A stretch of 42,837 bases of DNA from Nocardia altamirensis NBRC 108246 (GTDB lineage: Bacteria; Actinomycetota; Actinomycetes; Mycobacteriales; Mycobacteriaceae). Under the pieces are notes generated by a model. It searched no databases and had not been told where the DNA came from. It saw only the letters and a program-made list of their open reading frames with translations. Below, piece after piece: positions 24,382-33,281 of the stretch. The position numbers and the translations under genes were made by a program. The stretch spans positions 1 to 42,837 of the forward strand of contig NZ_BDAY01000098.1 of assembly GCF_001612685.1 (NCBI RefSeq), written 5' to 3'. Numbering within the stretch: the first letter of the stretch is position 1; each line of letters begins with the position of its first letter.

Positions 24382-25268
24382 TCGAGTTCTCCTAAGGTCA
24401 TCCAGGTTGGCGCGAGGGGCAGTTGGTATGTCCGCCAAGCCACTTCGGTCAGCACCTGCACCCGTTCGGCCGGATCGAGGTGGGCGAGGGTGGCCATGGT
24501 GGTGCGCCATACGGTGGGATAGGACGCAGCGGTCAGGGTGAAAGGCCAATCGCCGCCGACCATCAGGCGTCCCGGCCCGAAGACCGCCAGTGCGTGGTCG
24601 ACATACGGTTGCCAGCGTGCGGCGCTGATCTCCGTGCCGGATACCGTCGCCAATCCGGAGATCTTGGCCACCACGTTCGGCGCGGCCGCCGCGTCGGCGA
24701 GTAGGTCGGCCCACGGCTGCCAGCCATTCGACGCGATCGGCGGCTTGCCGAGATGGTCGAGGATGATCGTCAGGTCGGGGTGTTCACCCGCGATCAACGG
24801 AACTTGGGCAAGCAGATCCGGCCGTTCGGCCACCGCGTCGAACGCCAAGCCCGCTTCGGCGAGCAGTGCCAGACTCTCGGAAACTTCCTGGCGCAGTAAC
24901 CATTTCGGGTCCGGATCGCGATGGATCATGTGCCGGACGCCGACGAACTCCGGATGTGCCCGCCAGCGCGGCAATTCGGCGGCGACGAGCTCGGGCCGAT
25001 GCAGCGGCAACCAGCCGACCACCGCCGCGGGGCGCTGGGTGGCGACGGCCGCGGCAAGCAGTGCGTGGTTCTCGGCGAGCGAATCGGCCGCCTGCACCAG
25101 CACGATCGCGCCGACACCGTGGTCGGCCAGTGTCGGATCCACGTCGGCCAAAGTGTAGTTTTGGCGCAATACATCCGATGTTTCGTTCAGCCAATCGTAC
25201 TGTACGTCGAATTTTCCGCCGTCAACCTGCCAGACATGGACGTGGGAGTCTACAGTCATCGGAGGCAT
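24378..25268 (-). CDS. Amidohydrolase-2 family lactonase, likely L-fucono-1,5-lactonase
   Basis: Predicted protein of 296 residues with a TIM-barrel metal site: DSHVHVW at the start, VGVRHMIH in the middle, ILDHLGKPP, and GGDWPF near the end. This is the COG3618 group, which includes L-fucono-1,5-lactonase and L-rhamnono-lactonase. It should open the lactone made by the fucose dehydrogenase to give L-fuconate. The ATG at 25268 has GGA-rich sequence upstream; ATG 25259 is an alternative. It is divergent from the FadR-type regulator with only 31 bp between, and contains one of the ACATCSGATGT palindromes at 25171. Confidence 0.88.
   Translation of the reverse strand: MPPMTVDSHVHVWQVDGGKFDVQYDWLNETSDVLRQNYTLADVDPTLADHGVGAIVLVQAADSLAENHALLAAAVATQRPAAVVGWLPLHRPELVAAELPRWRAHPEFVGVRHMIHRDPDPKWLLRQEVSESLALLAEAGLAFDAVAERPDLLAQVPLIAGEHPDLTIILDHLGKPPIASNGWQPWADLLADAAAAPNVVAKISGLATVSGTEISAARWQPYVDHALAVFGPGRLMVGGDWPFTLTAASYPTVWRTTMATLAHLDPAERVQVLTEVAWRTYQLPLAPTWMTLGELE
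25171..25181. promoter_or_regulatory. ACATCCGATGT palindrome inside the lactonase gene
   Basis: An 11-bp palindrome (arms ACATC and GATGT) sits about 88 bp into the lactonase coding region. The same palindrome, complement centre, lies at 32327-32337 upstream of the fuconate dehydratase operon. It is a candidate binding site for the FadR-type regulator encoded next door. Operators inside coding regions are less usual, so the role is uncertain. Confidence 0.5.
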
Positions 25269-25299
25269 AGCTTCACATCCTCGAAGGCGAAGGAAACAG

Positions 25300-25968
25300 G
25301 TGTCGGTCACCGACGACGCGATAGCGAAGATCAAGGCGATGATCATCTCCGGCGATCTCGAGCCGGGCTCGCGACTCCCCCGCGAGGCAGATCTGGCCGC
25401 CGAGCTCGGCGTCTCGCGCAACTCGCTGCGCGAGGCGGTGCGGGCGCTGTCGCTGGTGCGGATCCTGGACGTGCGCCAAGGCGACGGCACCTACGTGTCC
25501 AGCCTCGAGCCCAAGTCGCTGCTCGACGCGATGAGCTTCCTGCTCGAATTCCACCAGGACGATTCGGTTTTGGACATTCTCGGCGTGCGGCGGATCCTCG
25601 AGCCCGCCGCCACCGCGCTGGCCGCGCAACACATGCCCGAGGAGCGCATCGAGCACTTGCGGACGCTGGTCGTGCCCGAGACGTCCTCGGTGACCGAGCT
25701 GGTGACCCTCGACCTGGAATTCCACGCCGCGATCGCCGCCGCCTCCGGCAACAAAGTGCTTGGCTCGCTGTTGGATTCGCTGTCGATGCCGACCATGCGG
25801 GCGCGGATCTGGCGGGGGATCACCGAGGAGCGAGCGTTCGAGCGGACCGTTGCCGAGCACCGCGGGATCTGTGACGCGATCGCCGCGCGCGACCCCGAAC
25901 TCGCGCATGCGCGCGCCCTCGCCCACGTGGCTGGCGTGATGGAGTGGCTGCAACGCGCGGCAGGGTGA
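25300..25968 (+). CDS. FadR-type GntR family regulator of the fucose genes
   Basis: Predicted protein of 222 residues. The N-terminal winged helix has IISGDLEPGSRLPREADLAA and VSRNSLREAVRAL with the wing GDGTYVSS. The C-terminal FCD domain holds the metal-site motif pieces LDLEFHAAIAAASGN and EHRGICDAIAARD. FCD regulators commonly bind sugar acids or keto acids. The start is GTG at 25300 after AAGGA. It lies between the two arms of the L-fucose locus and is the only regulator within it, so it probably represses both until a pathway acid is present. Candidate sites are at 25171, 32327 and 32437. Confidence 0.88.
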   Translation: MSVTDDAIAKIKAMIISGDLEPGSRLPREADLAAELGVSRNSLREAVRALSLVRILDVRQGDGTYVSSLEPKSLLDAMSFLLEFHQDDSVLDILGVRRILEPAATALAAQHMPEERIEHLRTLVVPETSSVTELVTLDLEFHAAIAAASGNKVLGSLLDSLSMPTMRARIWRGITEERAFERTVAEHRGICDAIAARDPELAHARALAHVAGVMEWLQRAAG

Positions 25969-25982
25969 CACTCGCCTGCGGA

Positions 25983-26978
25983 TCAGCACGGCGCTACCTC
26001 GTCTAGTTCATCCCAGAGTTCCACCGGCACAACAGTATTCAGCATCGCGATCGTATCGGCGAGCTCTTCACTGGTACCCGCACCGATCACCGTCGCGGTG
26101 ACCGCGGCGTTGCGACGCGGGAATTGCAACGCCGCCGCCCGCAACGGAACGTCATAGGCCGCGCAGAGCCGGTCCATCGCCAGCGCACGCTCGACAACCT
26201 CGCCAACGGCCTGCCGGTAATCAAAGGTCGCCTTACGCACGGGATCCGCCAGGATGCCGCTGTTCAACACACCGGCCACTTGCACCCTGATCCCACGGCG
26301 CGCGCATTCGGGGAGCAGCTCAGCCTCTGCACGCCGGTCGAGCAGGGTGTATCGGCCCGCGATCATCACCTGATCGATGTCGGCCTCCCGAACGAAGCGC
26401 AATGCGACCGCTACGTCGTTGACGCCGATGCCGATTTCCGCGACCACGCCGCGGTCCCGCATTCGTTGCAGCTCGGGCATCGCCCCGGCCAGCGCTTCCT
26501 CCTGGTAGTCGTCGGGATCATGAATCAGGAGCAGGTCGACCCGATCCAGGGCCAGCCGGTCGAGCGACTCCATCAGCGACCGGCGGACACCGCCCCCCGA
26601 ATAGTCCCGTCGCCGTGAACGTTTCGGCATGCCGTAGAAGTCGGCCGCACCGTCGGGAGCCAGCGGATCGTCATAGAGCAGACGTCCGACCTTGGTGGAG
26701 AGCCGGTAGGCCCCTCGTGGGCGCTCGCGCAGGAACGCGCCGAGCCGCTCCTCGCTGCCGCCTGCGCCATAGTGCGGCGCGGTGTCGAAAGCACGGATGC
26801 CCGCCTCCCAGGCCGCCGTGAGCGCCGCCTGCGCGTCCTCGGCCCGCACCGGGCGAAACAACCCCGCATACCCGGCACCGCCGAGCACAATGTGCTCGAG
26901 GCCTTGCGTCACTCCGCTGTGCCGCGTCGTCGTGCCACCGGATCGCACTGGCAATTCTTCGTCGTACCGCTGTGCCAC
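25983..26978 (-). CDS. Aldo/keto reductase, likely L-fucose (D-threo-aldose) 1-dehydrogenase
   Basis: Predicted protein of 331 residues with the aldo/keto reductase barrel and all four active-site residues: Asp and Tyr in FDTAPHYGAG, Lys in LSTKVGRLL and His in LLIHDPDD. Length and the YGMPKRSRRRDYSGGGVRRS insertion fit the D-threo-aldose 1-dehydrogenase/pyridoxal 4-dehydrogenase branch, which oxidises L-fucose to its lactone with NAD(P). The GTG at 26978 starts immediately after the mutarotase stop, with GGGAG at the right distance. It is the last gene of the minus-strand transport and entry operon; it ends 14 bp from the convergent regulator. Confidence 0.87.
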   Translation of the reverse strand: MAQRYDEELPVRSGGTTTRHSGVTQGLEHIVLGGAGYAGLFRPVRAEDAQAALTAAWEAGIRAFDTAPHYGAGGSEERLGAFLRERPRGAYRLSTKVGRLLYDDPLAPDGAADFYGMPKRSRRRDYSGGGVRRSLMESLDRLALDRVDLLLIHDPDDYQEEALAGAMPELQRMRDRGVVAEIGIGVNDVAVALRFVREADIDQVMIAGRYTLLDRRAEAELLPECARRGIRVQVAGVLNSGILADPVRKATFDYRQAVGEVVERALAMDRLCAAYDVPLRAAALQFPRRNAAVTATVIGAGTSEELADTIAMLNTVVPVELWDELDEVAPC

Positions 26979-26979
26979 G

Positions 26980-27315
26980 TCATTCTCCCGCTACCGGTGC
27001 GGGATTCAGCTCCCACACCACCGGCAGCCCCGCGCCGGCGCCCGCGGCCGAATAGTCGTGCGCCGCTGCCAGATACTCGTCCATCCGCACCTGCCATGCG
27101 ATGTTCACCGGCAGCTCGGCCAGCCGCTCGAGCAGCACATCGTATGCGGCGCAGTCGATCACGTGGAACAGCTCGCTGCCGCTGCGCCAGATGGTCCAGT
27201 CGGTGGCCCCGGCAGACCTGATCGCCGCGACCAACTCGGCGGGCACCGCTCGATGCGCCGCCGCGTACTCGGCTTCGGCGCCGGGTTTCAGCCTGGTGTG
27301 CAACGCGATTCGCAC
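26980..27315 (-). CDS. L-fucose/L-rhamnose mutarotase family protein
   Basis: Predicted protein of 111 residues with the RhaM/DUF718 ferredoxin-like fold: RIALHTRLKPGAEAEYAAAH at the start, DWTIWRSGSELFHVIDC in the middle and VNIAWQVRMDEYL near the end. It should speed the alpha/beta change of the sugar ring, giving the anomer used by the fucose dehydrogenase. The GTG at 27315 has AGGAG upstream. It lies two bases after the permease stop and directly before the aldo/keto reductase gene, so it is clearly in the operon. L-fucose rather than L-rhamnose is inferred from the neighbours. Confidence 0.85.
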   Translation of the reverse strand: MRIALHTRLKPGAEAEYAAAHRAVPAELVAAIRSAGATDWTIWRSGSELFHVIDCAAYDVLLERLAELPVNIAWQVRMDEYLAAAHDYSAAGAGAGLPVVWELNPAPVAGE

Positions 27316-27317
27316 CG

Positions 27318-28340
27318 CTACTCCTGCCGTCGTCCACTGGCGACCCGGGTGATCACCAAGGCGACCAGGATCAGCGCACCGTTGATGAACTTGAGCGAGT
27401 CGGCACTCACTCCGCCGTAGGACAGCAGCTTCTGAATCAAGGTCAGGATCAGGACACCGAAGAAGGCGCCGAGCACCGAACCGCGCCCGCCGTTGAGCGC
27501 GACGCCGCCGATCACGCAGGCGGCGAACACCTGGAAGATCATCCCGTCGCCCTGACTCACCTGCACACTGGCGAACTGCCCCGAGTAGATCAGGCCCCCG
27601 ATCGCCGCGAGCCCACCGGCGATGACCAGCACGCCGATAACGACGTTATCGGTGCGAATGCCCGCGGCCCGCGCGGCAGCCTCGTTGCCGCCGACCGCAT
27701 ACAACGACCGCCCCACCGTCGTGTAGGTCAACACCAGATAGCCGAGGACGAACAGCGCCAAACAGAGCGCCACATCGACCGGCACCCCCAAAACCCTGGT
27801 GTTGCCCAACCATTCGACCGACGGCGGAATCTTGGTGAGCGTGAACCCCTCGGTGAGGAAGGTCAGCAACCCACGCAGCGCGATGAGCATGGCCAGGGTG
27901 ACGATGAAGCCGTTCAACCCGAAGCGCACGATCAGCACCCCGTTCAGCGCGCCGACCGCAAGACCGACGAGCAGCGCGATCGGAATGGCCATCCACGGCG
28001 ACGTCCACGCGTAGGCGCCCATCTGCGCGGTGCCCATGGTCGCCCAGATGGCGACACCGGGCGCGAGCCCGAACGTCGATTCCAGCGACAGGTCCATCCG
28101 GCCGACCACCAGCACCAGCACCTCGGCAAGCACGATCAGCGAGATGCCGCTCATGGTGGTCAGCACGTTGGTGAGGTTGTCGCGCGAGACGAAGTTGGTA
28201 TTGATGAAGTAGCCGACCACCAGCACCAGCAGGATCGGCGGCACCAGCAGGAAATCGCGCAGCGCACCCCAGCGCACCGTGCGCCGGGTCGCGGTCGGCT
28301 CGCGGGTCGCGGGTTCGCGCCCGGTCGCGATCGGGGTCAT
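27318..28340 (-). CDS. Sugar ABC transporter permease (RbsC family)
   Basis: Predicted protein of 340 residues, strongly hydrophobic, with about eight to ten membrane segments after a 28-residue cytoplasmic tail. Family motifs include ALNGVLIVRFGLNGFIVTLA, TTVGRSLYAVGGNEAAARAAGI and GGVALNGGRGSVLGAFFG, all typical of ribose-type permeases. It is expected to work as a homodimer with the ATPase and binding protein encoded just upstream. The ATG at 28340 overlaps the ATPase stop by four bases. The presumed cargo is L-fucose. Confidence 0.92.
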   Translation of the reverse strand: MTPIATGREPATREPTATRRTVRWGALRDFLLVPPILLVLVVGYFINTNFVSRDNLTNVLTTMSGISLIVLAEVLVLVVGRMDLSLESTFGLAPGVAIWATMGTAQMGAYAWTSPWMAIPIALLVGLAVGALNGVLIVRFGLNGFIVTLAMLIALRGLLTFLTEGFTLTKIPPSVEWLGNTRVLGVPVDVALCLALFVLGYLVLTYTTVGRSLYAVGGNEAAARAAGIRTDNVVIGVLVIAGGLAAIGGLIYSGQFASVQVSQGDGMIFQVFAACVIGGVALNGGRGSVLGAFFGVLILTLIQKLLSYGGVSADSLKFINGALILVALVITRVASGRRQE

Positions 28341-29839
28341 GACAATCCTTCCATCGCGGCGACGAGTTCCTTGTCGCCCCAGCCCTGCTCGAATTCCTGC
28401 ACGATCGCGCCCTGCACCATCACCACGACGCGGTCGCAGTCGCGCAGATCGTCGAGTTCGTCCGACACCACCAGCACGGCGGTGCCGCGGTCGGCGGCCG
28501 CGCGCACGACCGCGCGCAGCGTCTCCTTCGACCGGACGTCGACGCCCGCCGTCGGGGTGATCAACACGAGCACCGCGGGATCGGTGGCCAGCGCACGAGC
28601 GAACACCACCTTCTGCTGGTTGCCGCCCGACAGTTCCGCCACGCTCTGGTCCGGCCCTTCGGTTTTGATGCCGAGCTCGTCTATGGCCTTGCCCGCCACC
28701 GTGTTCCGGGTGCGCCGGGACAGCAGGCCGAGCCGTCCGAGCCGGTGCGGCACGGTCAGCGTTGCGTTGTCGGCGACGCTCATTTCCGGGACCAGGCCCT
28801 CCTCGTGCCGATCGCGCGGCACGAAGCCGATACCCGCGTCCAGCGCGCCGCGCACGCCGCCGCCGCGCGGCGCGCTGCCGGACACGAGGACCGAACCCGT
28901 TGCCGCCTTGCGCAATCCGACGATCGTCTCGGCGACCTCGATCCGGCCACTGCTGCCGCCGCCGGCCAGGCCGACGATCTCACCGGGCCGGACCGCGAAC
29001 GTCACATCGGCGAATTCGCCGGTGCGCGTGAGTCCGTCGACTGTCAAGGTCGGCGCTGCCGAGCGGTCGGGGTCGCGGCGGGCGACCGAGGTCTGCAGCT
29101 CCACCGAGTCACCGGTCATCGCGGCGATGAGTTCCCGCTTCCCCAACTCCTCGGCGGGAGCGGTCACCACATGCTTGGCGTCCCGGAAAACCGTGATGTC
29201 CCGGCAGATCTCGTAGGTCTCGTCCAGGTGATGCGAGATGAACAAGAAGGTGACACCCTGCGATTGCAGGTCCCCGATCCTGGCGAACAACCGTTTGATC
29301 GCGGGCCCGTCGAGCTGCGCGGTCGGCTCGTCCAGGATGATGAACCGGGCGCCGTGCGACAGCGAGCGCGCGATCTCCACCAGCTGCCGGTGCTCGACCG
29401 AGAGATCGCGGGCGACGGTGTCGACGTCGACCGGCACCGACCACGTGTCGAGCAGGTCGCGAGCGCGGCGACGCACGGTGCGCCACTTGATGATTCGACC
29501 GCCGAACCCTTGATTGTTGACGAACAGGTTCTCCGCCACCGACAGGTCGGGGATGATCGTGGACTTCTGGTAGACGCACGCCACCTTGGCACGCCACCCG
29601 TCCCGGTCGGCGGGCGACGGCGCAGGGCGACCGTTGAAGCGCACCTCCCCCTCATCAGGAGCTGCGAGTCCGGTCAGGATCGACACCAGGGTCGATTTCC
29701 CGGCGCCGTTGCGGCCGACCAGCGCGTGCGTGCGGCCCGCGGTCACCCGCAGCCCGACCCGATCCAGTGCGATCACGTTGCGGCCGAATCGCTTCGATAC
29801 GTCGATCGCCTCGGCGATCGGTTCCCCGGTCGCCGTCAT
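28337..29839 (-). CDS. Sugar ABC transporter ATP-binding protein (RbsA family, two ATPase domains)
   Basis: Predicted protein of 500 residues with two ATP-binding domains in tandem. The first has a good Walker A (GRNGAGKST) and Walker B (FIILDEPTAQLD). The second has a degenerate Walker A (GLAGGGSSGR), normal for this family, and a clear signature LSGGNQQKVV. Together with the permease it powers import of a sugar. The ATG at 29839 shares its A with the stop of the binding-protein gene (TGATG); a GTG at 29857 is less likely. In its second Walker B the family Asp-Glu-Pro reads LITPTAGVDV, as is seen in some family members. Confidence 0.92.
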   Translation of the reverse strand: MTATGEPIAEAIDVSKRFGRNVIALDRVGLRVTAGRTHALVGRNGAGKSTLVSILTGLAAPDEGEVRFNGRPAPSPADRDGWRAKVACVYQKSTIIPDLSVAENLFVNNQGFGGRIIKWRTVRRRARDLLDTWSVPVDVDTVARDLSVEHRQLVEIARSLSHGARFIILDEPTAQLDGPAIKRLFARIGDLQSQGVTFLFISHHLDETYEICRDITVFRDAKHVVTAPAEELGKRELIAAMTGDSVELQTSVARRDPDRSAAPTLTVDGLTRTGEFADVTFAVRPGEIVGLAGGGSSGRIEVAETIVGLRKAATGSVLVSGSAPRGGGVRGALDAGIGFVPRDRHEEGLVPEMSVADNATLTVPHRLGRLGLLSRRTRNTVAGKAIDELGIKTEGPDQSVAELSGGNQQKVVFARALATDPAVLVLITPTAGVDVRSKETLRAVVRAAADRGTAVLVVSDELDDLRDCDRVVVMVQGAIVQEFEQGWGDKELVAAMEGLS

Positions 29840-30933
29840 CAGCCGCCGTGCCCCCACAGGCCGGGCGCCGAGGTGGTCAGCGTGTCGAGTTCGCCCACCT
29901 TGCCGCCGGTCTTCGTGACGACGGGAGCGGGCAGTTGGTCTTCGAGCATCCCGCCGATGCCGGTGTCGATGATGGTCGATCCGTGATCGGTCGGGCCTGG
30001 CGTGAACGTGCGGCCGTCGACAGCGGCCTTCGCGTACACCGCCGCGTACTGCGCGTACAGATCCGCGGGCTGGGAGATCGTCGCGTCGATCTCGCCCGCC
30101 TCGATGGCATCCAGCTCGGCTTTGATGCCGTCGTTCGACACGATCGTGATATGGCCGGGCGCACCGGCTTTCACCAGTTTGCCGCTGCGCTTCAGCAAGG
30201 CGAGTGTCGACTGCAGGAACACGCCACCCGCCTGCATGTAGATGCCGTTGATATCGGGATCGGTCAGCAGTTTGTCCTGCAGGCCCGAGACGGCACGGTC
30301 GCCCTTCCAGTCAGTGGGGATCTCGATGACCTTGATGCCGGGGTAGCGCGTCTTCATGCACTCGGCGAACGCCTCAGACCGGTCGCGGCCGTTGATCGAG
30401 CTCAGGTCACCTTGAAACTCGACGACTTTGCCTGTGCCTTTGAGTGTTTCGCCGAGGTAGATGCAGGACTTGGTGCCGTAGGCGCGGTTGTCGGCGCGCA
30501 CCACCATGTACACACCGCCACTGTCCGGCCGGGTGTCGACGCTGACCACCGGCACACTTTTCGCGGAGGCGGCGGCGAGTGCGGGTTTCACCGCTGCGGT
30601 GTCCTGCGGTGCCATGATGATCGCCTTGACGTTCTTCGACAGCAGGGTGTCGACGTTCGACTTCAGCCGGTTGGCGTCGTTGTCGGAGGAGGTGTTCTCC
30701 AGTTTCACCCCCGCCGCAGCGGCTTTCGGGCCTAGATAGCCCGCGTAAGCGCTCCAGAAGTCGGAGTCCGAGCGTGGCTGATCCGCACCGACGAGGACGC
30801 CGGATTCCGCACCGCTGCCGACGGTGACGCCTGCGCCACTCTTGCCGGTATCGATCGGATCCCGCGAACACGCTGTGCTGGCGATGATCAGCGTCGCGCC
30901 GATGGCTATGCCGATGATGCTGGCGGCTTTCAT
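29839..30933 (-). CDS. Sugar-binding lipoprotein of the ABC importer (RbsB family)
   Basis: Predicted protein of 364 residues. The lipobox IASTAC puts the lipid on Cys22, so it is anchored on the outer face of the membrane. The rest is a periplasmic-binding-protein type I fold with LVGADQPRSDSDFWSAY, LLSKNVKAIIMAPQDTAA, VVSVDTRPDSGGVYMVVRAD and TIVSNDGIKAELDAIEAGEI. It should capture the sugar for the permease and ATPase. The ATG at 30933 has AGGAG upstream and overlaps the fuconate dehydratase stop by four bases. The ligand is presumed to be L-fucose from the pathway genes. Confidence 0.92.
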   Translation of the reverse strand: MKAASIIGIAIGATLIIASTACSRDPIDTGKSGAGVTVGSGAESGVLVGADQPRSDSDFWSAYAGYLGPKAAAAGVKLENTSSDNDANRLKSNVDTLLSKNVKAIIMAPQDTAAVKPALAAASAKSVPVVSVDTRPDSGGVYMVVRADNRAYGTKSCIYLGETLKGTGKVVEFQGDLSSINGRDRSEAFAECMKTRYPGIKVIEIPTDWKGDRAVSGLQDKLLTDPDINGIYMQAGGVFLQSTLALLKRSGKLVKAGAPGHITIVSNDGIKAELDAIEAGEIDATISQPADLYAQYAAVYAKAAVDGRTFTPGPTDHGSTIIDTGIGGMLEDQLPAPVVTKTGGKVGELDTLTTSAPGLWGHGG

Positions 30934-32285
30934 GATTTCTCCTGCGGGTGGGTCGAGAGATCAACTCCCGGTGTCGAATTCGAGTCGGTGTCGCGCCAGG
31001 CGGCGCCGGTCGGGTAGGTGTGGTCCTGTAGTGAAGCCGGTAGCATTTCGGCGCTGAAGCCCGGCTCACGCGGCGCCAGGTAGCGTCCGCCGCGCACGCG
31101 CACCGGATACCGGAAATGCTCGTGCAGGTGATCGACGAATTCGATCGCCCGCCCCTCGATGCTGCCGCTGATCGCGATGTAGTCGATCATCGCCAGGTGT
31201 TGCACCAGCTCGCACAGTCCGACGCCACCCGCGTGCGGCACCACCGGAACCCCGAACTTGGCCGCCAGCAACAGAATTGCCAGGTTCTCGTTGACTCCTG
31301 CCACCCTGGCCGCGTCGATTTGCAGGATGTCGACCGCGCCTGCCTGCAGCAGCTGCTTGAACAGGATCCGGTTCTGGCCGTGCTCGCCGGTCGAAATCCG
31401 CACGGGCGCAACGCGACGCCGGATCTCGGCGTGCCCGAGAATGTCGTCCGGACTGGTCGGCTCCTCGACCCAGGCCGGATTCGCCGACGCCAGCCGGGAA
31501 ATCCAGTCCACCGCGGGTCCGACGTCCCAGCGCTGGTTCGCGTCGACGGCCAACCCGATGTCGGGCCCGATGGCCTCCCTGGCGACCTTGATCCGCCGCA
31601 CGTCCTCGTCGACGTCGCGGCCGACCTTGATCTTGATGGTGCCGAAACCGTCGGCCACCGCCTGTCTGGCCAGCCTGGCCAGCTTGTCGTCGGAGTACCC
31701 GAGCCAGCCTGGCGAGGTGGTGTAGGCCGGATAGCCCGCCTCGAGTAATCGATCCGTCCGCTCCCGCCTGCCCGGCTCGGCGCGGCGCAGGATGGCCAGC
31801 GCCTCGTCCGGCGTGAGTGCATCGGTGAGATAGCGGAAGTCGATCAGCTGGACGATCTGTTCCGGCGACATCTCGGCGACCAACTGCCACACCGGTTTTC
31901 CGGCCAATTTCGCGGCGAGATCCCACGCGGCGTTGATCACCGCGCCCACCGCCATGTGCTGCACACCCTTCTCCGGGCCGAGCCAACGCAATTGGGAGTC
32001 CCCGGCAAGCGCGCGGGCGAAACCCCCGAGGTCCCCGACGACCTCGGCCACTGAGCGGCCGACAACCAGGTGTGCGAGCGATTCGATGGCGACACGTTGC
32101 ACGTCGTTGCCGCGGCCGATGGTGAACGCGAAACCGTGGCCGTCCTCGCCCGTTTCCGCGTCGGTCCGCAGGATCACGTACGCCGCGGAATAGTCGGGGT
32201 CGGGGTTCATCGCGTCCGAGCCATCGAGCTCTCGCGACGTCGGGAACCGGACATCGAAGGTGTCCAGCGCCGTGAGACGCGCCAT
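30930..32285 (-). CDS. L-fuconate dehydratase (enolase superfamily)
   Basis: Predicted protein of 451 residues. The N-terminus DVRFPTSRELDGSDAMNPDP and the block QLRWLGPEKGVQHMAVGA are hallmarks of L-fuconate dehydratase as I recall it from Xanthomonas campestris. Catalytic and metal residues fall at the same numbers: Lys218 and Lys220 (KIK), Asp248 (DANQRW), Glu274 (WVEEPTSPDD), Glu301 (TGEH) and His351 (PHAGGVGL). It removes water from L-fuconate to give 2-keto-3-deoxy-L-fuconate. It is the first gene of the operon; the ATG at 32285 has GAGGA upstream. This specific match is the best anchor for calling the whole locus a fucose pathway. Confidence 0.93.
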   Translation of the reverse strand: MARLTALDTFDVRFPTSRELDGSDAMNPDPDYSAAYVILRTDAETGEDGHGFAFTIGRGNDVQRVAIESLAHLVVGRSVAEVVGDLGGFARALAGDSQLRWLGPEKGVQHMAVGAVINAAWDLAAKLAGKPVWQLVAEMSPEQIVQLIDFRYLTDALTPDEALAILRRAEPGRRERTDRLLEAGYPAYTTSPGWLGYSDDKLARLARQAVADGFGTIKIKVGRDVDEDVRRIKVAREAIGPDIGLAVDANQRWDVGPAVDWISRLASANPAWVEEPTSPDDILGHAEIRRRVAPVRISTGEHGQNRILFKQLLQAGAVDILQIDAARVAGVNENLAILLLAAKFGVPVVPHAGGVGLCELVQHLAMIDYIAISGSIEGRAIEFVDHLHEHFRYPVRVRGGRYLAPREPGFSAEMLPASLQDHTYPTGAAWRDTDSNSTPGVDLSTHPQEKS

Positions 32286-32326
32286 GGGGGATCCTCGTTC
32301 CAGATAGTGATCTGGGTCACGACTAT

Positions 32327-32337
32327 ACATCGGATGT
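32327..32337. promoter_or_regulatory. ACATCGGATGT palindrome upstream of the fuconate dehydratase operon
   Basis: An 11-bp palindrome (arms ACATC and GATGT) lies 42-52 bp upstream of the fuconate dehydratase start, in the 210-bp gap to the divergent SDR gene. It repeats the site at 25171. It is the best candidate operator for the FadR-type regulator. Confidence 0.6.
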
Positions 32338-32436
32338 CTGTCTACGCAATGGGAGCAGAAAAATCGACCAATCTCAGCTTCCCAGTGGCAATCTGGTCCG
32401 TATCGCGGGGTGCGGTGCTATCTTCGCCAGGGTCAA

Positions 32437-32447
32437 ACATCGGATCT
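32437..32447. promoter_or_regulatory. Imperfect copy of the fucose-locus palindrome
   Basis: ACATCGGATCT differs from the palindrome at 32327 at one base. It lies 49-59 bp upstream of the SDR start at 32496, so each of the two divergent operons has its own candidate site. Confidence 0.45.
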
Positions 32448-32495
32448 GTTCTGGGCGGTTGCTCGCACCGGGATCGACGCGAGAAGGTGGACGGT

Positions 32496-33281
32496 ATGTC
32501 GTCGCATGGCACATTCGACGGGCTGGTGGCCGTAGTCACCGGTGGCGCGTCCGGGATCGGGCAGGCGGTCGCCGAGACGTTCGCGGCCGCGGGCGCGCGG
32601 GTGGCGGTGCTGGATCTCGAGCCGAGCGGCACGGCACCCGCGTCGGGACTGGCCCTGCGTTGCGATGTCACCGAGGACGATTCGGTGCGGCGCGCGATGG
32701 CGGCGGTGATGGACGCGTTCGGACGGATCGACATCCTCGTCAACTGCGCAGGCATCGGCGCGCAGGGCACCATCGAAGACAGCACCGACGCCGACTGGCG
32801 ACGAGTATTCGACGTGAATGTGTTCGGCACAGTGCGCGTCTCCCGCGCCGCGCTCCGCCACCTGCGGCGCTCGCCCGCCGCCGCGATCGTGCACATCTGC
32901 TCGATCGCCGCCACCACCGGGCTGCCCGACCGTGCCGTCTACAGCGCAAGCAAGGGCGCCATCCTTGCACTCACTCGCGCGATGGCCGCCGACCACCTCG
33001 GCGAGGGCGTTAGGGTGAACTGCGTGAATCCGGGCACCGTCGACACACCATGGGTGCAACGGCTGCTTGCGGCCAGCGCGGATCCCGAAGCCGAAATGGC
33101 CGCGCTCCGCGCGCGACAGCCACACGGACGGCTGGTCACCGCGGCCGAAGTAGCCGGTGCGGTCGCCTATTTGGCCGGTCCGACGGCCGCGTCGACAACC
33201 GGGACCATGCTCGAAGTCGACAGCGGCATGCATTCGCTGCGGCTGCGCACCGCCGCGCACGCCGCCGGGGCAGGCCGGTGA
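32496..33281 (+). CDS. SDR oxidoreductase, likely 2-keto-3-deoxy-L-fuconate dehydrogenase
   Basis: Predicted protein of 261 residues, classical SDR length. It has TGGASGIGQAV for NAD binding, NCAGIG, the catalytic Ser in HICSIAATTG and Tyr/Lys in YSASK, and an NPGTVDTPW cap. In the Xanthomonas-type L-fucose pathway an SDR oxidises 2-keto-3-deoxy-L-fuconate to the 2,4-diketo acid that the FAH-family enzyme then cleaves. The ATG at 32496 has AAGGTGG upstream. It is coupled by a four-base GTGA overlap to an L-lactate dehydrogenase gene and divergent from the dehydratase gene. The substrate is inferred from context. Confidence 0.87.
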   Translation: MSSHGTFDGLVAVVTGGASGIGQAVAETFAAAGARVAVLDLEPSGTAPASGLALRCDVTEDDSVRRAMAAVMDAFGRIDILVNCAGIGAQGTIEDSTDADWRRVFDVNVFGTVRVSRAALRHLRRSPAAAIVHICSIAATTGLPDRAVYSASKGAILALTRAMAADHLGEGVRVNCVNPGTVDTPWVQRLLAASADPEAEMAALRARQPHGRLVTAAEVAGAVAYLAGPTAASTTGTMLEVDSGMHSLRLRTAAHAAGAGR

